A program made the position numbers and the translations under genes. 15,185 nucleotides of DNA from the NCBI GenBank assembly GCA_003153875.1, contig PMBY01000326.1, positions 4,982-20,166 of the forward strand, in the 5' to 3' direction. The notes under the pieces were generated by a model. That model had not been told where the DNA came from, did no database searches, and was given only the letters and a program-made list of their open reading frames with translations. This stretch comes from Myxococcales bacterium (GTDB lineage: Bacteria > Myxococcota > Polyangia > Fen-1088). This document shows positions 12,155 to 15,185 of the stretch, one piece after another. Position 1 is the stretch's first letter. Each line of letters begins with the position of its first letter.

Positions 12155-15091
12155 ATGGATGAACGTAGGCCCATCTTGAAACCGCCCCTGCTCGCCGATG
12201 GCGAAGCCGACGGTTTCTCCCGTCGGCGTTTCTTGGCCATGCTCGGTGCTTCTGCCGCCCTGGCCACGGGCGCAGGGTGCAAGCTGACGCGCAGTCGCTC
12301 GGCCGTCGTTCCCTACACCAAGAAGCAGGAAGAGATCGTTCCCGGCGTCGCCAACTACTACGCCAGCACCTTCCAGGAGGGTGAGGTGGCGTACCCGGTG
12401 CTGGTCAAGGCGCGCGAGGGCCGCCCGATCCACGTCGAAGGCAACGCCGAGCACCCTCTCTATCGGGGCAAGACCAGTTTCCACGCGACCGCCGACCTGC
12501 TCGGGCTTTACGATCCCGACCGTCTGCGCGGCCCGCTCGTCGAGGGCCGGCCAGGCACCTGGAAGGCGGCGGTAGAGCAACTTGCTGGCGCGCTCAAGGA
12601 CGCGGCCAAGCAGGGCAAGGGCATCGCTCTGGTCACGCCGGCGGTGCTTTCTCCGACGCGCAAGGCGCTGGTCGCGCGCTTGGCTAAGACCTTGCCGTCT
12701 CTGCTGCACGTCCCGTGGGAGCCTGCGGCCGACCATCAGGAGCGCCAGGCCCAGCGCGAGCTGTTCGGTGAAGAACGACTTCCCCAGCATCGCTTCGACA
12801 AGGCGCAAACCATCGTCGCGCTGGAAGCCGATTTTCTTGGAACCCTGGGCGACACGGTTTCCTCCATCGCGGGTTTCTCGTCCATGCGCCGCCCGGCCTA
12901 CTTCGTTGGCCCCATGAACCGCCTGTACGTGTTCGAGGGCGGCATGAGCCTGACCGGCAGCAGCGCCGACGTGCGCTTCCCCATCCGCCCATCGGCATTG
13001 GCTCGCATCGCCTTTGCTTTGGTGCGTGCGGTTCACTTGCAAGGCGGGCGGGCGTTGCCCGAGGGGCTGGCAGCGTCCGCCCTGGAGCCCTTCGCAGTCG
13101 AACGGCTTCCCGAGGTGAAGCCGTTCGCCAGGGAATTCGAGATTCTGGTGAGGGATCTGTGTTCAGCCGGCGACAGATCCTTGGTCTTGGCCGGTCCCGC
13201 AGCCTCGGCCGAGGCCCACGCCGCTTGCCACATCTTGAACCGCATGCTCGAAGCCGAGGGCGTCGTCACCAACAACGCGTCGACTGCGTCGGGCTTGAGC
13301 ACGCCCGACGAATTCAAGACTGTGGCCGAGCAAATGGCTGCGGGCCGGTTCGGCGTGGCAGTGTTCTGGGACGTCAACCCTGCCTACGACATTCCCGATG
13401 GCGATTCGGACACCGGTACCTGGCGGGCCGCAATGGCCAAGGTTCCATTGCGGGTTCGCATGGGCCTGCTGAAGGACGAAACCGCGGCGACGTGCAATAT
13501 GGTCTTGCCCACCAACCATTGGCTCGAAAGTTGGAACGATTTCGAGACCAGCGGCGATACCCTCACCTTGCAGCAGCCGGTGGTGGCGCCGCTCTACGAT
13601 ACCCTGCAGGGCGAGGATGTTTTCCTGCGCTGCCTGGCAGAAATGGGCCGCCCGCTGGCGAGAAGCTATGCCGATCTTGTCAAGCGACGCTGGCAAGACG
13701 AGGTCGCGCCCAAGGACAGCCCCATCCCCTTTGAGCGTTTCTGGAACGCCTGCCTGCACGACGGCCTGTACCGACGGCGGCCAGCAGCGCTTGCCGCCCG
13801 CCGGCTCGACGGAGAGGCCTGCACGCGAGCCGCGACCCGCGCCGCCCAGGCATTGTCATCTGCCAGCTTCGAACTGATTCTCGACACAGATCCACGCCTT
13901 CACGACGGTCGCTATGCCAACAACGGATGGCTGCAGGAAATGCCTGACCCGATTGGCCGAACCTCGTGGGGAAATCCGCTATCGCTGGCGCCGGCTGATG
14001 CCGATCGATTGCATCTGAACAACGGCGACATGGTGAGCCTGGGACATGGTCCGCCGCTGCCCATCTTGCGCCAGCCCGGTCAGGCCCAAGGCGTCGTGCG
14101 CTTGACCCTGGGCCATGGCCGCTGGCAGGGCAGCGTGGCCGCTGGCGTGGGCACGCGCGCGTGGGCCTTCGCGCCGGCACCCGGCATCCGAGTCGCGCCC
14201 GTCGAGGCCGTCACACCGACGGGCGGCCGCCAGGATCTCTTTCTGGCGCAGGATCACGACACCCAGGACGGCCGCGACATCGCGCGCCTGTGGTCGTTGG
14301 CCGAGTACGCGAAGAAGCCACAGCAGGGACTCGAACGCGAGGAACTTCCGTCGCTCTATGACAAACAGGAGCAAAAGGGTCCGCGCTGGGGCATGGCCAT
14401 CGACCTTTCGTCATGCGTGGGCTGCGGCGCCTGCGTGGTGGCTTGCCAGTCGGAAAACAACATTCCAGTGGTTGGGCCCGAGCAGGTCAGTAAAGGCCGC
14501 GCCATGCACTGGATGCGCATCGACCGCTACTACGAAGGCGACCCGCTTTCCCCGCACGCGATCCACCAGCCCCTGCTGTGCCAGCACTGCGACCGCGCGC
14601 CTTGCGAGTCGGTGTGCCCCGTGCAGGCCACCAACCACGGCCCCGACGGCATCAATCAGATGGCCTACAACCGTTGTGTGGGCACTCGCTATTGCGCCAA
14701 CAACTGCCCTTACAAAGTCAGGCGCTTCAATTACCTCGATTTCACCGGCGAGACGCCCGCGTCGATGCAGTTGGCTTTCAATCCCGAGGTCACGGTTCGT
14801 CCCCGCGGCGTGATGGAAAAGTGCACCTTCTGCGTACAACGCATTCGCAACGCCGAACAAGTGGCCAAGCGCGAGAACCGCGATCTGCGCGACAGAGACG
14901 TCGTGCCTGCGTGCGCCTCGGCCTGCCCGGCCAGCGCCATCGTGTTCGGAGACATCAGCAACCCGGCCAGCGCCGTTGCCAAACTCTCGCGCAGCAACCG
15001 CGCTTTCCACGTGCTGGAGGAACTGGGCACCAAGCCGGCCATCACCTACCTGGCCGCGCTCCAGAATCCATCGGGCGAGGGTGAACGATGA
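12155..15091 (+). CDS. actB: Alternative complex III subunit ActB, fused molybdopterin-oxidoreductase-like and iron-sulfur protein
   Basis: The product has 978 residues, normal for fused ActB. A Tat-like motif SRRRFL (residues 22-27) and hydrophobic stretch follow the start, as in ActB proteins that use this signal for assembly. About residues 45-700 resemble the large subunit of molybdopterin oxidoreductases (ActB1); in characterised complexes this part carries no molybdenum. The C-terminal part (about 745-978, ActB2) is ferredoxin-like with four cysteine groups: Cys754/757/760/764; Cys809/812/817/821; Cys841/847/851; and later MEKCTFC with CASACPA, enough for several iron-sulfur clusters. 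It takes electrons from the quinol-oxidising membrane part and passes them to ActA. ATG 12155 is needed to keep the Tat motif, yet no ribosome binding site precedes it. Its stop overlaps the actC start (ATGA). Confidence 0.95.
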   Translation: MDERRPILKPPLLADGEADGFSRRRFLAMLGASAALATGAGCKLTRSRSAVVPYTKKQEEIVPGVANYYASTFQEGEVAYPVLVKAREGRPIHVEGNAEHPLYRGKTSFHATADLLGLYDPDRLRGPLVEGRPGTWKAAVEQLAGALKDAAKQGKGIALVTPAVLSPTRKALVARLAKTLPSLLHVPWEPAADHQERQAQRELFGEERLPQHRFDKAQTIVALEADFLGTLGDTVSSIAGFSSMRRPAYFVGPMNRLYVFEGGMSLTGSSADVRFPIRPSALARIAFALVRAVHLQGGRALPEGLAASALEPFAVERLPEVKPFAREFEILVRDLCSAGDRSLVLAGPAASAEAHAACHILNRMLEAEGVVTNNASTASGLSTPDEFKTVAEQMAAGRFGVAVFWDVNPAYDIPDGDSDTGTWRAAMAKVPLRVRMGLLKDETAATCNMVLPTNHWLESWNDFETSGDTLTLQQPVVAPLYDTLQGEDVFLRCLAEMGRPLARSYADLVKRRWQDEVAPKDSPIPFERFWNACLHDGLYRRRPAALAARRLDGEACTRAATRAAQALSSASFELILDTDPRLHDGRYANNGWLQEMPDPIGRTSWGNPLSLAPADADRLHLNNGDMVSLGHGPPLPILRQPGQAQGVVRLTLGHGRWQGSVAAGVGTRAWAFAPAPGIRVAPVEAVTPTGGRQDLFLAQDHDTQDGRDIARLWSLAEYAKKPQQGLEREELPSLYDKQEQKGPRWGMAIDLSSCVGCGACVVACQSENNIPVVGPEQVSKGRAMHWMRIDRYYEGDPLSPHAIHQPLLCQHCDRAPCESVCPVQATNHGPDGINQMAYNRCVGTRYCANNCPYKVRRFNYLDFTGETPASMQLAFNPEVTVRPRGVMEKCTFCVQRIRNAEQVAKRENRDLRDRDVVPACASACPASAIVFGDISNPASAVAKLSRSNRAFHVLEELGTKPAITYLAALQNPSGEGER

Positions 15092-15185
15092 AAGTCGCGA
15101 CCGCTCCCCTGCCCGAAGCCTTGCGACCGATGGAACTTCTGCAAGGTCAGGTCACGCCGGGCTCGCTCGACGATCAGGTCCTGCA
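15088..15185 (+). CDS. actC: Start of the next act gene, probably ActC (NrfD-like quinol-oxidising membrane subunit), cut by the window end
   Basis: ATG 15088 overlaps the actB stop in an ATGA junction, showing tight translational coupling, and the frame stays open to the window end (32 codons). The visible residues are a polar cytoplasmic lead (MKVATAPLPEALRPMELLQG) that would precede the first membrane helix. The call rests on the conserved order actA-actB-actC in alternative complex III operons rather than on sequence similarity, since too little is present to recognise the NrfD family. Confidence 0.65.
   Translation, partial: MKVATAPLPEALRPMELLQGQVTPGSLDDQVL

Overview
The window is high-GC, densely coded bacterial DNA, mostly concerned with respiratory and periplasmic electron transfer. 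The alternative complex III genes, the many exported redox proteins, the large hybrid sensor kinase, the type III polyketide synthase and the GTG-rich intergenic repeats all suggest a Gram-negative bacterium. A myxobacterium-like (Myxococcota/'delta') lineage is my best guess. No rRNA or tRNA is present, so the assignment is inference only.

Layout: (1) 1-3271, plus strand, looks like one operon: the C-terminal part of a quinol-type nitric oxide reductase, a U32-family protein with two cysteine clusters, a type III polyketide synthase, and a 33-codon remnant of an isoprenylcysteine methyltransferase-like gene overlapping the synthase stop codon. (2) 3496-3984, plus: a lipoprotein of unknown function. 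(3) 5943-3991, minus: an operon for a DUF5777-type outer-membrane beta-barrel, a twin-arginine-exported Rieske protein and a DUF2231 membrane protein. (4) 6141-6539, plus, divergent from (3): a blue-copper lipoprotein. (5) 6825-10178, plus: a 1117-residue hybrid histidine kinase with a possible sigma-54 promoter in front. (6) 10191-10242: an imperfect inverted repeat between convergent genes. (7) 10733-10269, minus: an exported, methionine-rich helical protein. (8) 10734-11270: a 537-base gap holding a predicted multi-helix RNA element and a 10-bp palindrome. (9) 11271-15185, plus: the start of an alternative complex III operon (actA, a fused actB, and the first codons of actC), with an unusual block of direct and inverted repeats between actA and actB.

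How the parts could work together: alternative complex III takes electrons from quinol and passes them to periplasmic cytochromes or copper proteins, while the nitric oxide reductase consumes quinol under low oxygen. The blue-copper and Rieske proteins could be periplasmic electron carriers in the same network. The most interesting candidate system is the U32 protein plus type III synthase plus methyltransferase remnant. It has the same logic as bacterial phenolic-lipid/quinone pathways (synthase, methyltransferase, hydroxylase), but with a UbiU/UbiV-like iron-sulfur U32 protein where an oxygen-dependent flavoprotein hydroxylase would be expected. It sits behind an anaerobic-respiration gene. 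That is a hypothesis from gene order and motifs, not a demonstrated pathway.
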